From assembly GCA_947068385.1 (NCBI GenBank), contig CAMTBF010000011.1:1-18993 (forward strand): a DNA stretch of 18,993 bases, given 5' to 3'. Below the pieces are notes generated by a model. That model did not search any database. It saw only the letters and a list, made by a program, of their open reading frames with translations, and was not told the origin of the DNA. The position numbers were made by a program, and so were the translations under genes. The stretch comes from an uncultured Lachnospiraceae bacterium. GTDB lineage: Bacteria; Bacillota; Clostridia; Lachnospirales; Lachnospiraceae. This document shows positions 1 to 6,765 of this stretch, one piece after another (the stretch's first letter is position 1; each line of letters starts with the position of its first letter).

Positions 1-515
1 CCATCCTGGACGAGTGGAGCGCGGGGGCTGCCACGGAGGAGAGCTTCGCGGAGCTCTGCGACAAGTACAACGACCCTGCCGTGACGGTGACGGAGGGCGG
101 CCTGCTGGAGGCGGTGACCTCCTCCTCCGTACCGGCCGACATCAATGCCTGGATCCATGACGAGGCCAGGGCCGCAGGCGACACGGCTGTCATCTCTCCG
201 GAAGGGGAGGAGAACACCTATGTAGTGTACTACAGGGGGACCAATGAGGCGGAGTGGATCCTGAGCATCCGCCAGACGCTGATCAGCCAGCGGATGGCCG
301 AGCATGTGGAGGGACTGACGGCCGATGGCAAGGTGGAGGATCCGAAGGGGAACCTGAGGTACCTGGAGGTGCAGGCCCAGGCGGAAGCCGCCGCCCAGGA
401 ATCCTCCCAGGCAGCCGAGGGGGAGGGCTCCTCTGAGGACGCGGGCGCATCGGAAGAGGCAGAGAGTCCGGAAAGCGCCGAGGCCTCCGACGGGGCTGAG
501 GACGATACGGAGTAA
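1..515 (+). CDS. C-terminal part of a parvulin-type peptidyl-prolyl isomerase (PrsA/PpiC-like foldase), 5' end outside window
   Basis: The reading frame is open from base 3 and stops with TAA at 513-515, so the gene starts upstream of the window. The first visible residues (LDEWSAG...ESFAELCDKYNDPA, then EGGLLEAV) resemble the helix and loop of a PpiC rotamase domain, where such proteins read FAELAKEYSDDP and GGxLG. Further on, ENTYVVYYRG looks like the last strand of that domain. Family members are secreted or lipid-anchored foldases that assist folding of exported proteins at the membrane-wall interface. The last 45 residues or so form a disordered tail rich in Ser, Glu and Ala. A terminator follows the stop within 15 bases, so this is the end of its transcription unit. 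The family call rests on a partial domain and is moderate; the reading frame itself is firm. Confidence 0.62.
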   Translation, partial: ILDEWSAGAATEESFAELCDKYNDPAVTVTEGGLLEAVTSSSVPADINAWIHDEARAAGDTAVISPEGEENTYVVYYRGTNEAEWILSIRQTLISQRMAEHVEGLTADGKVEDPKGNLRYLEVQAQAEAAAQESSQAAEGEGSSEDAGASEEAESPESAEASDGAEDDTE

Positions 516-529
516 AGCGTGAGGATTGG

Positions 530-558
530 AAGGCGGTGGGATTGCTCACCGCCTTTTT
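530..558 (+). terminator. Intrinsic terminator after the PpiC-like gene
   Basis: A 9-bp perfect stem, AAGGCGGTG (530-538) with CACCGCCTT (547-555), closes an 8-base loop and runs into a short T tract. It lies 15 bases after the foldase stop codon. It also shows that the next open frame, which technically extends back to 536, cannot start there. Confidence 0.85.
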
Positions 559-661
559 CAGACAATGCATGCCATGGGCCGGCACGCGGCCTGCTGTGGG
601 GAGCCTGCCGAAAGCAGGGACCGTCAGGCGGGACAGTGAGAAGGGAGGTAGGGAGAACGCT

Positions 662-2011
662 GTGGAACGGAATATCAGGATAACGGTGCCCCCAAAGGGG
701 AAATATATCATAGAGGCGATCCAGCAGGCGGGCTTCCAGGCCTACGCCGTGGGCGGCTGCGTGCGGGACTCCATCCTGGGCCGGGAGCCCCAGGACTGGG
801 ACATCACCACCTCCGCCCCGCCGGAGCAGGTGAAGGCCCTTTTCCCCAGGACGATCGACACCGGGCTACAGCACGGCACCGTCACCGTCATGCTCCAGGG
901 GGAGGGCTTCGAAGTGACCACCTACCGGATCGACGGCGCCTACGAGGACAGTAGGCATCCCAGCCAGGTGACCTTTACCCCGGATCTGCGGGAGGACCTG
1001 CGCCGCCGGGACCTGACCATCAACGCCATGGCCTACAATGACGCGGAGGGGCTGGTAGACCTCTTCGGCGGCATGGCGGATCTGGAGAAGGGGATAGTGC
1101 GCTGCGTGGGGGATCCCCGGGAGCGCTTCCGGGAGGATGCCCTGCGCATCCTGCGGGCCATCCGCTTTTCCGCCCAGCTTGGCTACGCCATAGAGGAGGG
1201 CACGGCCGCGGCCATAGAGGAGCTTGCGCCCACATTGAATAAAATCAGCGCGGAGCGGATCCAGGCGGAGCTTGTGAAGCTCCTGGTCTCCCCCCACCCG
1301 GAGCGCCTGCGGACAGCTTATGACATGGGTGTCACAAAAGTCGTCCTTCCCGAATTCGACAGGGCGTGGGAGACCCCGCAGAACCACCCCCACCACTGCT
1401 ACAGCGTGGGGGAGCATACCCTGCGTTCCCTGGGCTTCGTGGAGCCGGACAGGGTGCTGCGCCTGGCCATGCTGCTCCACGACATCGGGAAGCCCGCCGT
1501 CCACACCGTGGACCAGGAGGGCAGGAGCCATTTCCACGGCCACGCGGAGGTGGGGGCCCGGATGGCGGAGGACATCCTGCGGCGGCTGAAGTTCGACAAC
1601 GACACCATCCATAGGGTGTGCAGGCTGGTGCGGTACCATGACTACGGCAACGGCGTAGAGATGGACATCCGCCTGGCCCGCAGGGCCATGCACAGGATGG
1701 GGGAGGAGTGCTTCCCCGCCATCTTCGCCATCAGAAGGGCGGACATCTGTGCCCAGAGCGAATACTTGCGCCGGGAAAAGCTGGACATGCTGGAGCGGTG
1801 GCAGGGCCTCTATAAGGAAATCCTGGACAAGGACCAGTGCGTCTCCCTGAAGGCCCTTGCAGTGAAGGGCAGCGACCTGCTGGCCGCGGGCTGGAAGCCC
1901 GGGAAGGAGCTGGGGGAGGTCCTGCAGCGCCTGCTGGAGCTGGTGCTGGAGGAGCCGGAGCGCAACACGAAGGAGGCCCTGCTGGCCGCGGCGGAAGAAT
2001 ATCGCAGGTAA
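662..2011 (+). CDS. cca: CCA-adding tRNA nucleotidyltransferase (class II, with HD domain)
   Basis: Adds or repairs the 3' CCA end of tRNAs in the cytoplasm using CTP and ATP. The start is set at GTG 662: it follows AGGGAGG at 642-648, gives 449 residues (usual length), and begins with the family pattern of a short lead followed by YAVGGCVRD. Earlier in-frame ATGs lie in or near the upstream terminator. The nucleotidyltransferase head is clear: GG at 31-32, metal-binding D45-W-D47, and RRDLTINAMAY at 115-125, the motif typical of bacterial CCA enzymes. A neck/body region follows, then an HD phosphohydrolase-like domain with H273-D274 in LLHDIGKP and a later HGHAEVGA. The HD part suggests the bifunctional clostridial type, though a poly(A) polymerase relative cannot be fully excluded by eye. 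The 101-661 base leader between terminator and start shows two small GC hairpins (576-590, 604-618) and no clear promoter. Confidence 0.93.
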   Translation: MERNIRITVPPKGKYIIEAIQQAGFQAYAVGGCVRDSILGREPQDWDITTSAPPEQVKALFPRTIDTGLQHGTVTVMLQGEGFEVTTYRIDGAYEDSRHPSQVTFTPDLREDLRRRDLTINAMAYNDAEGLVDLFGGMADLEKGIVRCVGDPRERFREDALRILRAIRFSAQLGYAIEEGTAAAIEELAPTLNKISAERIQAELVKLLVSPHPERLRTAYDMGVTKVVLPEFDRAWETPQNHPHHCYSVGEHTLRSLGFVEPDRVLRLAMLLHDIGKPAVHTVDQEGRSHFHGHAEVGARMAEDILRRLKFDNDTIHRVCRLVRYHDYGNGVEMDIRLARRAMHRMGEECFPAIFAIRRADICAQSEYLRREKLDMLERWQGLYKEILDKDQCVSLKALAVKGSDLLAAGWKPGKELGEVLQRLLELVLEEPERNTKEALLAAAEEYRR

Positions 2012-2024
2012 AACGGGCAGGGGA

Positions 2025-2056
2025 TGTTCTGCTTTCAGAGATCCTCTCATATGATA
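2025..2056 (+). promoter_or_regulatory. Candidate sporulation-type promoter before the CotS-like gene
   Basis: TGTTCT (2025-2030) is followed after 17 bases by CATATGATA (2048-2056). The second element fits the CATA-type -10 boxes recognised by mother-cell sigma factors (CATAnnnTA for SigK; CATAnnnT for SigE). The -35 does not match the textbook form. The same TGTTCT-N17-CATAT arrangement occurs before yabP. This is inference from two sites. Confidence 0.35.
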
Positions 2057-2111
2057 GGTTATGAACCAAACTGAGCACAGGGCGGAAGAAACCAATCAGG
2101 AGGGGACGGTA

Positions 2112-3137
2112 ATGAACGACAGGGCGGCTGAGCTGCTGGAGCAGTATGAGATCGAGGTGCTTCGCACCAGAAAGGGCCGGGGCGCGATTCTGTGCGACAC
2201 CGACAGGGGATGTCTGATTTTCAGGGAATATTCGGGAAGCCTGGACAGGATCAGGCTCCAGGACAGGCTGCTCCGGCAGATAGAGGATGCGGGGCTGGTG
2301 CAGGTGGAGAGCATCATCCCCGACAGGGAGGGGTCGCTTCTGGTAAAGGATCCGGAGGGTACCGGGTACGTGCTGAAGACATGGCAGGAGGGCAGGGAGT
2401 GCAGCGTCCACGACAGGGGGGAGTGCGTGGAGGCGGTCCGGCTCCTGGCCAGGCTCCACGGGAGCATGGAGCTGCCCGGGGACACCCCCAATCTTCCAGT
2501 GGCTTTTTCTCCGGAAAAGGAGTATGATAAACACAATAAGGAGCTGAAGCGGGTGCGCAAGTACCTGCAGCAGAAGGGGCAGAAGACATGGTTCGAGACC
2601 AGCCTGCGGAAGGTCTTCGACTCCTTCCTGGAGGAGGCCCTTGCCGTGACGGAGCAGTGGCGGGAGTACTGCCTGTCGTTCCAGGGGGAAGGGACCGGAC
2701 AGGGGACTGCCCGGAAAGCGGACAGGGTAGCCTTCTGCCACGGGGACTATCAGTACCACAACATCCTCCAGGGGACGGACGGGTGGTTCGTAGTGAATTT
2801 CGAGAAATGTGTATGCGATGCCCCGATCCGCGACCTCTATCTGCTGCTGCGCAAGCTCCTGGAAAAGAGCAACTGGTCCGTGGCCCTGGGGGAGGAGCTG
2901 CTCTCCGCCTACGAGAGGGAGCGCCCCATACCGGCAAGGGACTGGATCGACCTGTACTACAGGCTGGCCTACCCGGAGAAGTTCTGGAAGATCGTGAACT
3001 TCTACTACAATTCCGGAAAGGCCTGGATCCCCGGGAAGAACCAGGAGAAGCTGGAGCGGGTCATCGAGCAGGAGAGAGGGAAGCAGCGGTTCCTGGACGA
3101 GATATTCAGGGATGTGGGCGGCGCGGCAGGCCGGTAG
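2112..3137 (+). CDS. CotS-family spore coat protein (aminoglycoside-phosphotransferase-like fold)
   Basis: A 341-residue protein of the CotS/YutH/YsxE family, kinase-like proteins of the spore coat. ATG 2112 is chosen over the in-frame ATG 2061 because AGGAGGGG (2099-2106 region) lies just before it. The N-lobe-like part carries the family pattern around residues 25-95. The catalytic-loop equivalent is HGDYQYHN (H210, D212, N217). The metal-binding DFG-type Asp is replaced by Asn in NFEKC (N229), followed by the C-lobe pattern DLYLLLRKLLEKSNW and the typical ending with YPEKFWK and FYYNSGKAWIP. CotS proteins are thought to have structural or unclear biochemical roles, and the Asn suggests a weak or inactive kinase. 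A CATA-type -10 lies about 55 bases upstream, consistent with mother-cell expression. The exact orthologue (CotS, CotI or another paralogue) cannot be named. Confidence 0.85.
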   Translation: MNDRAAELLEQYEIEVLRTRKGRGAILCDTDRGCLIFREYSGSLDRIRLQDRLLRQIEDAGLVQVESIIPDREGSLLVKDPEGTGYVLKTWQEGRECSVHDRGECVEAVRLLARLHGSMELPGDTPNLPVAFSPEKEYDKHNKELKRVRKYLQQKGQKTWFETSLRKVFDSFLEEALAVTEQWREYCLSFQGEGTGQGTARKADRVAFCHGDYQYHNILQGTDGWFVVNFEKCVCDAPIRDLYLLLRKLLEKSNWSVALGEELLSAYERERPIPARDWIDLYYRLAYPEKFWKIVNFYYNSGKAWIPGKNQEKLERVIEQERGKQRFLDEIFRDVGGAAGR

Positions 3138-3204
3138 GCCCACAGGCCCGGGAAGGCTGCACGAAAAGGAAGACAGAGGAAAGATGCGATACAGGAGAGA
3201 CAGA

Positions 3205-4647
3205 ATGAAGACAGGGTGCAGGGGGAAAGGGCTGGCGGCGGTCATTATGACAGTGCTGTCGCTTTCTGCCTGCGCATTGCCCTTTATGGGGGAGGATCCG
3301 GACCCGTTCCTGAAGGAGGACGGGGCGGCGTCCCAGGAGCGGGCGGACACGGGCTTCGTGGTACCGGGCCCGGAGAGCTTCGACTCGGCGGATACGGCGG
3401 TCCTGGTGGGCATGGACAGGGAGGAGGGCACCGTGACATTGCTGAACCTGGAGCTGGGCAGGAACTATACCCTTTCCATGGACGGCACCACCAGGCTCTA
3501 TGACAAATACGGGGACGCGGTGTCCATCGGCCAGATAGAGAAGGGGGACATCGTGGACGTGACCTTCCTGAAGTCCAAGAAGCACCTGACCACCATGCGG
3601 CAGTCGGTGAACAGCTGGACCTACGCGGACGCGGAGCGCTATGAGGTGAACCCGGTGCGGGGGGAGGTGACCATCGGCCAGGAGACCTATAAGCTCACAT
3701 CCAACACTCAGTACCTGTCGGAGGGCATGAAGATAGAGCTGATGGACCTGAACCCGGCGGACATGCTGAGCTTCCAGGGCATCGGGAACCAGGTCCTGAG
3801 CGTGCGCGTGGAAAAGGGGCATGGCTACCTGCGGCTGGAGGGCGACGAGAAGTTCGTGGGCGGCTGGATAGAGGTGGGCCAGTCGGTGATACGGCGAATC
3901 ACGGAGGACATGCTGCTGGTGGTGGCGGAGGGGGAGTACCAGGTGAACATCTCCCACAAGGGCGGAGGCGGCATCAAGAGCGTGCGGGTGGACCGCAACC
4001 AGGAGACGGTGCTGGACATCAGCGACCTGGAGATCCCCGAGCCCCAGACCGGCACCGTGCTGTTCTCCATAAGCCCCTCCGACGCGGAGCTGTACGTGGA
4101 CGGCGGGCTGGTGGACGCCTCCGTGCCCCAGACGCTGGAGTACGGCCTGCACCAGCTGATCGCCAGGGCGGAGGGGTATCATTCCATCACCCAGTACATC
4201 CGGGTGGCCCAGGAATCCCTGGCCTTTGACCTGACATTGGAGGAGGCGGGCGCAGGGGAGTCCCAGGAGCCCTCGGACAGCTCCGGCTCCACGGCTCCCA
4301 CCGACACCACCACGGACTACTATAAGGTGTACGTGGACGCGCCGGAGGGCGCGGAGGTGTACCTGGACGGCAGCTATGTGGGGATTGCCCCCTGCAGCTT
4401 CCGGAAGGTGGAGGGCTCCCATACCATCATCCTGCGGATGGCGGGCCATGAGACCAGGAGCTATACGATCCAGGTGGACAATGAGGAAAAGGACATCTCC
4501 TTCTCCTTCGCGGATCTGGCGGCATACGCCACGGAATCCGGGAGCTCCCAGGAGAGCAGCAAGTCCTCCCAGGAGAGCAGCAAGCCCTCCCAGGAGGCGG
4601 AAGGGTCCTCCGGGGAGTCCGAAAGCGCGCCGTCCTCCTCCTCATGA
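3205..4647 (+). CDS. PEGA-domain lipoprotein
   Basis: A 480-residue exported protein. ATG 3205 is chosen because AGGAGA at 3193-3198 gives a 6-base spacing; the in-frame ATG 3184 has a poorer site. The N-terminus has basic residues, a hydrophobic stretch and a lipobox, LSAC with Cys23, so it should be lipidated and anchored outside the membrane. Residues about 55-275 are beta-rich and not recognised. Two PEGA domains follow at about 278-340 (with ELYVDGGLV) and 372-440 (with AEVYLDGSYVGIAP); these are small beta modules often found in surface proteins. The last 35 residues are a Ser/Gln/Glu tail built from a short tandem repeat. It sits 67 bases after the CotS-like gene and before HU with its separate promoter. 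The role is unknown; binding to wall or surface partners is only inference. Confidence 0.82.
   Translation: MKTGCRGKGLAAVIMTVLSLSACALPFMGEDPDPFLKEDGAASQERADTGFVVPGPESFDSADTAVLVGMDREEGTVTLLNLELGRNYTLSMDGTTRLYDKYGDAVSIGQIEKGDIVDVTFLKSKKHLTTMRQSVNSWTYADAERYEVNPVRGEVTIGQETYKLTSNTQYLSEGMKIELMDLNPADMLSFQGIGNQVLSVRVEKGHGYLRLEGDEKFVGGWIEVGQSVIRRITEDMLLVVAEGEYQVNISHKGGGGIKSVRVDRNQETVLDISDLEIPEPQTGTVLFSISPSDAELYVDGGLVDASVPQTLEYGLHQLIARAEGYHSITQYIRVAQESLAFDLTLEEAGAGESQEPSDSSGSTAPTDTTTDYYKVYVDAPEGAEVYLDGSYVGIAPCSFRKVEGSHTIILRMAGHETRSYTIQVDNEEKDISFSFADLAAYATESGSSQESSKSSQESSKPSQEAEGSSGESESAPSSSS
4546..4596 (+). repeat. 21-bp tandem repeat inside the PEGA gene tail
   Basis: A 21-bp unit beginning TCCCAGGAGAGCAGCAAG occurs at 4546-4566 and 4567-4587 and starts a third time at 4588-4596. 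It encodes a repeated SQESSK followed by S or P. Copy number may vary between strains by slippage. Confidence 0.8.
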
Positions 4648-4665
4648 ATATTCGTTGCGAATATT
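4647..4665. repeat. Perfect inverted repeat upstream of the hup promoter
   Basis: AATATTCG (4647-4654) and CGAATATT (4658-4665) are perfect 8-bp arms around TTG. The repeat begins at the last base of the PEGA stop codon and lies 13 bp before the hup -35. There is no T tract, so it is a poor terminator; an operator site is possible but unproven. Confidence 0.5.
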
Positions 4666-4678
4666 TGCGTAAAATGCC

Positions 4679-4707
4679 TTGACAAACCAGGGAAAACCAG
4701 ATATATA
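4679..4707 (+). promoter_or_regulatory. SigA-type promoter of hup
   Basis: TTGACA (4679-4684), a 17-bp spacer and TATATA (4702-4707), within an AT-rich patch in otherwise GC-rich DNA. Predicted start near 4714 gives a leader of about 70 bases before HU. Confidence 0.78.
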
Positions 4708-4783
4708 TATGTATAGACGTTTCAGAGGGATAACTTAGAAATGTACACCAAACAAAGAAAACTCATTATAGGAGGAGTTCAAT

Positions 4784-5059
4784 ATGAACAAAACTGAATT
4801 GACCGCAGCAATCGCCGAGCAGGCTGGGATTTCCAAGAAGGACGCAGAGAAGGCTTTGAAGGCTTTCACGGACGTGGTTGCTGACGAACTGAAGAAGGGC
4901 GAGAAGGTTCAGCTGGTCGGCTTCGGGACTTTCGAGGTAGTGGAGAGAGCGGCCAGGGAGGGCAGGAACCCCCAGAACGGCGAGCCCATGCCGATCGCGG
5001 CTTCCAAGGCTCCTAAGTTCAAGGCCGGCAAGGCTTTAAAGGATGTCGTGAACGAGTGA
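4784..5059 (+). CDS. hup: DNA-binding protein HU
   Basis: A 91-residue histone-like protein that binds and bends DNA as a dimer and compacts the nucleoid. The sequence matches the family from end to end: [12 protein letters not shown] at the start, then GFGTFEV near residue 46, and the beta-arm with [10 protein letters not shown], including the intercalating Pro. AGGAGG at 4770-4775 sits 8 bases before the ATG. Its codon use differs from its neighbours (more A/T-ending codons such as gct, gtt and act), as expected for a highly expressed gene. It has a near-consensus promoter and its own terminator, so it can be made independently of the sporulation genes around it. HU beside rqcP and yabP is a conserved Firmicute arrangement. 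Confidence 0.97.
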   Translation: MNKTELTAAIAEQAGISKKDAEKALKAFTDVVADELKKGEKVQLVGFGTFEVVERAAREGRNPQNGEPMPIAASKAPKFKAGKALKDVVNE

Positions 5060-5086
5060 TAGCATCAGTCAATATGTGATGAGTTC

Positions 5087-5119
5087 AAAGCCCGGTGGAG
5101 AATGTGCTCCGGGCTTTTT
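5087..5119 (+). terminator. Intrinsic terminator after hup
   Basis: AAAGCCCGG (5087-5095) pairs with CCGGGCTTT (5109-5117), 9 bp, followed by T residues to 5119. It is 28 bases after the hup stop. No clear promoter is visible between it and rqcP, so rqcP may depend on read-through or on a weak promoter. Confidence 0.85.
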
Positions 5120-5156
5120 GCGTCCTATGTGGCTGACATGAGAAAGGCGTGGATGT

Positions 5157-5396
5157 ATGAGATTGGATAAATACCTGAAGGTGTCCAGGCTGATCAAGCG
5201 GCGCACCGTGGCCAACGAGGCCTGCGACAGCGGCCGCGTGACGATCAACGGCAGGGTGGCCAAGGCCTCCGCCGAGGTGAAGCAGGGGGACGTGATCGCG
5301 ATTTCCTTCGGCAACCGGGATGTGAAGGTGGAGGTGCTGGACGTCCAGGAGACCGTGAAGAAGGAAGCGGCCGCGGAGCTCTTCCGCTACCTGTGA
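5157..5396 (+). CDS. rqcP: RNA-binding S4-domain protein RqcP (YabO/Hsp15 family)
   Basis: A 79-residue protein that is almost entirely one S4 domain: MRLDKYLKVSRLIKRRT, then ACDSGRVTINGRVAK and the closing strand of the fold near GDVIAISF. In Bacillus the homologue works with RqcH in ribosome-associated quality control, binding obstructed 50S subunits and helping add C-terminal alanine tails. It lies between HU and yabP, the usual place in Firmicutes. The ATG at 5157 is preceded by AGAAAGG at 5141-5147, a modest site. Length and sequence fit the family; the specific quality-control role is taken from homologues. Confidence 0.93.
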   Translation: MRLDKYLKVSRLIKRRTVANEACDSGRVTINGRVAKASAEVKQGDVIAISFGNRDVKVEVLDVQETVKKEAAAELFRYL

Positions 5397-5417
5397 CCGC
5401 AAAATCTGCCGGACGCC

Positions 5418-5448
5418 TGTTCTAACCTGCCCGTCCCCCTCATATATT
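5418..5448 (+). promoter_or_regulatory. Candidate sporulation-type promoter before yabP
   Basis: TGTTCT (5418-5423), a 17-base spacer and CATATATT (5441-5448). The -10-like box fits a SigE-type CATAnnnT pattern, and yabP homologues are SigE-controlled in Bacillus. The -35-like element is not textbook, but the same hexamer at the same distance precedes the CotS-like gene. Confidence 0.38.
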
Positions 5449-5500
5449 TTATTCAGACGAGAAAAACGGACACAGGTTTTACGTCAGGGGGGAGGGCCTT

Positions 5501-5788
5501 ATGGAGGATCTGAGCGGAAGCGCGCGCATGCACAAGGTGGCCATGACCAACCGGAGAAGCTGCGCCATAGGCGGCGTGAAGGATGTGCTTTCTTTCGACA
5601 TACATGAGATCCTGCTGGAGACGGAGCAGGGGATGCTGATGATCAAGGGGGATGAGCTGCATGTCAGCCGGCTGACCCTGGAGAAGGGCGAGGTGGACAT
5701 CGACGGCCGGATCGACAGCCTCACCTATTCCGACGCGGGCGCTGTGGGCCGCAAGGGCGAGTCCCTGCTGACCCGCCTGTTCAGGTGA
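5501..5788 (+). CDS. yabP: Sporulation protein YabP
   Basis: A 95-residue protein of the YabP/YqfC family, required for a normal sporulation process in Bacillus, where it is made in the mother cell. Recognised by the pattern HKVAMTNRRSCAIGGVKDVLSFD, shortened here as HKV...NR...GVKDVLSFD, then LLETEQGMLMIKGDELHV and LEKGEVDIDGRIDSLTY. It is predicted soluble and mostly beta. GGGGGAGGG at 5487-5494 provides a strong ribosome site. It stops 4 bases before yabQ, so the two are almost certainly co-transcribed and translationally coupled. The biochemical function of YabP is not known in any organism I can name. Confidence 0.95.
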   Translation: MEDLSGSARMHKVAMTNRRSCAIGGVKDVLSFDIHEILLETEQGMLMIKGDELHVSRLTLEKGEVDIDGRIDSLTYSDAGAVGRKGESLLTRLFR

Positions 5789-5792
5789 GCTT

Positions 5793-6278
5793 ATGGTGGA
5801 CGAGAACGTGTTCCTCCTGCACTCCCTGCTCATGGGCATCTTCATCACCTTCGTGTACGACCTGCTGCGGATCCTCAGGCGGGTGGCCCCCCACGGGCAT
5901 TTCCTTGTGTCGCTGGAGGACCTGGCCTTCTGGGTGTACTGCGGCGGGGAGGTCTTCCTATTGATGTACCATGAGAGCAACGGGACGCTGCGGTGGTTCG
6001 CCGTGCTGGGGGCCCTGGCGGGGATGTTCTTCTATAAGAAGACGGTCAGCCCGCTGTTCGTGAGGTACGTCTCCCTGCTGCTCACGAAGCTGCTGGCCCT
6101 CCTGAAAAAGGCCCTGGGCTGGCTGTGGAAGCCCTTTGGCCTGGCGGGCAGGAGGACGGGCGGCGCGGTGCGCAGGGCAGGCGGGCGCGTCAGGCGGCGG
6201 ATGGGGAAAATGCGCCGGGCCGTGAAATTGAGGTTGACGTTTTTCCTGAAAGCATTTAAAATGAACTTTAAGACTTGA
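5793..6278 (+). CDS. yabQ: Spore cortex biosynthesis protein YabQ
   Basis: A 161-residue membrane protein. The first 105 residues hold about four hydrophobic segments (roughly 3-24, 40-60, 67-85 and 86-105) with the family feature FVYDLLRILRR in the first loop. In Bacillus YabQ sits in the outer forespore membrane and is needed for cortex formation. Position directly after yabP supports the call. The ATG at 5793 has no good ribosome site of its own, which suggests coupling to yabP translation. The C-terminal 50 residues are strongly basic (repeated RR and GR clusters), an unusual enrichment that could contact phospholipid or nucleic acid; that last point is inference. Confidence 0.92.
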   Translation: MVDENVFLLHSLLMGIFITFVYDLLRILRRVAPHGHFLVSLEDLAFWVYCGGEVFLLMYHESNGTLRWFAVLGALAGMFFYKKTVSPLFVRYVSLLLTKLLALLKKALGWLWKPFGLAGRRTGGAVRRAGGRVRRRMGKMRRAVKLRLTFFLKAFKMNFKT

Positions 6279-6293
6279 GACGGGGGTGCGCTT

Positions 6294-6605
6294 ATGGCGA
6301 GAAGACGGAGGATTGCATACAGGAAGAGACAGCAGAACCGTTTCAGCATGTTCCTGGTGACGCTGGTGGTGGTGTTCATCCTGGTGCTGGTAGGCGTCAA
6401 GAGCGCAGAGCTGCGGGACAAGATCGACGCGAAGAGGACGGAGGCGGCCCAGCTGGAGGCCCAGATAGAGGCGGAGAGGCAGCGCACCCTGGAGATCGAG
6501 GCCCTGGGCAAGGAGGTGCAGACCAAGGGCTATATCGAGGATGTGGCCAGGGAGAAGCTTGGGCTTGTGTATGAGGATGAGATTCTTTTTAAACAGGATA
6601 AATAG
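6294..6605 (+). CDS. divIC: Septum formation initiator DivIC/FtsB family protein
   Basis: A 103-residue bitopic division protein. It has a basic cytoplasmic tail (ARRRRIAYRKRQQ), one membrane helix at about 18-35, a coiled coil at about 37-75 rich in Glu, Arg and Leu, and the family ending YIEDVAREKLGLVYEDE. DivIC/FtsB partners FtsL and DivIB/FtsQ in the divisome to trigger septal wall synthesis. The gene is 15 bases after yabQ and ends just before a terminator, closing the operon that starts near rqcP or yabP. Being essential for vegetative division, it must also receive vegetative transcription, perhaps through rqcP read-through. Confidence 0.94.
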   Translation: MARRRRIAYRKRQQNRFSMFLVTLVVVFILVLVGVKSAELRDKIDAKRTEAAQLEAQIEAERQRTLEIEALGKEVQTKGYIEDVAREKLGLVYEDEILFKQDK

Positions 6606-6626
6606 GAGACGTAAGGCAAGGCGATG

Positions 6627-6655
6627 AGCGGGAGCGTGAGGCCCCCGCTTTTTTT
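6627..6655 (+). terminator. Intrinsic terminator after divIC
   Basis: AGCGGG (6627-6632) pairs with CCCGCT (6644-6649) and runs into seven T residues (6649-6655). It separates the divIC operon from spoIIE. The end of the T tract touches a possible Spo0A box. Confidence 0.8.
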
Positions 6656-6721
6656 GTCGCAAAACTTTAAGGGGGGAGATTCGCGTTTTTGACAAAAAAA
6701 CGTGGATGCAGTTCCTATAAT
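6655..6721 (+). promoter_or_regulatory. spoIIE promoter: SigA-type with 21-bp spacer and Spo0A-box-like sites
   Basis: TTGACA (6689-6694) and TATAAT (6716-6721) are both perfect consensus elements but are separated by 21 bp instead of 17. Known Spo0A-activated SigA promoters in Bacillus (spoIIG, spoIIE) have this long spacing. TGTCGCA at 6655-6661 differs from the Spo0A box TGTCGAA at one base, and TTTGACA at 6688-6694, overlapping the -35, differs from its reverse TTCGACA at one base. The predicted transcript begins near 6728. Confidence 0.7.
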
Positions 6722-6765
6722 GATACCTTGATAACAGAATCTCAGCGGAAAGGTGTGGATATGGC

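Noticed and set aside
576..618. Riboswitch in the cca leader
   Set aside because: Only two isolated 5-bp hairpins are visible, with no conserved aptamer core that I recognise and no alternative terminator.
536..661. N-terminal extension of the CCA enzyme from ATG 536
   Set aside because: It starts inside a strong terminator hairpin, has no ribosome site and no resemblance to the family, while GTG 662 fits both.
866..2095. Long minus-strand open frame opposite cca
   Set aside because: It mirrors the GC-rich codon pattern of cca, has no domain sense, and cca itself is unmistakable.
1731..3431. 566-codon minus-strand open frame
   Set aside because: Shadow of cca and the CotS-like gene; composition is Pro/Leu/Arg-rich nonsense typical of antisense frames in GC-rich DNA.
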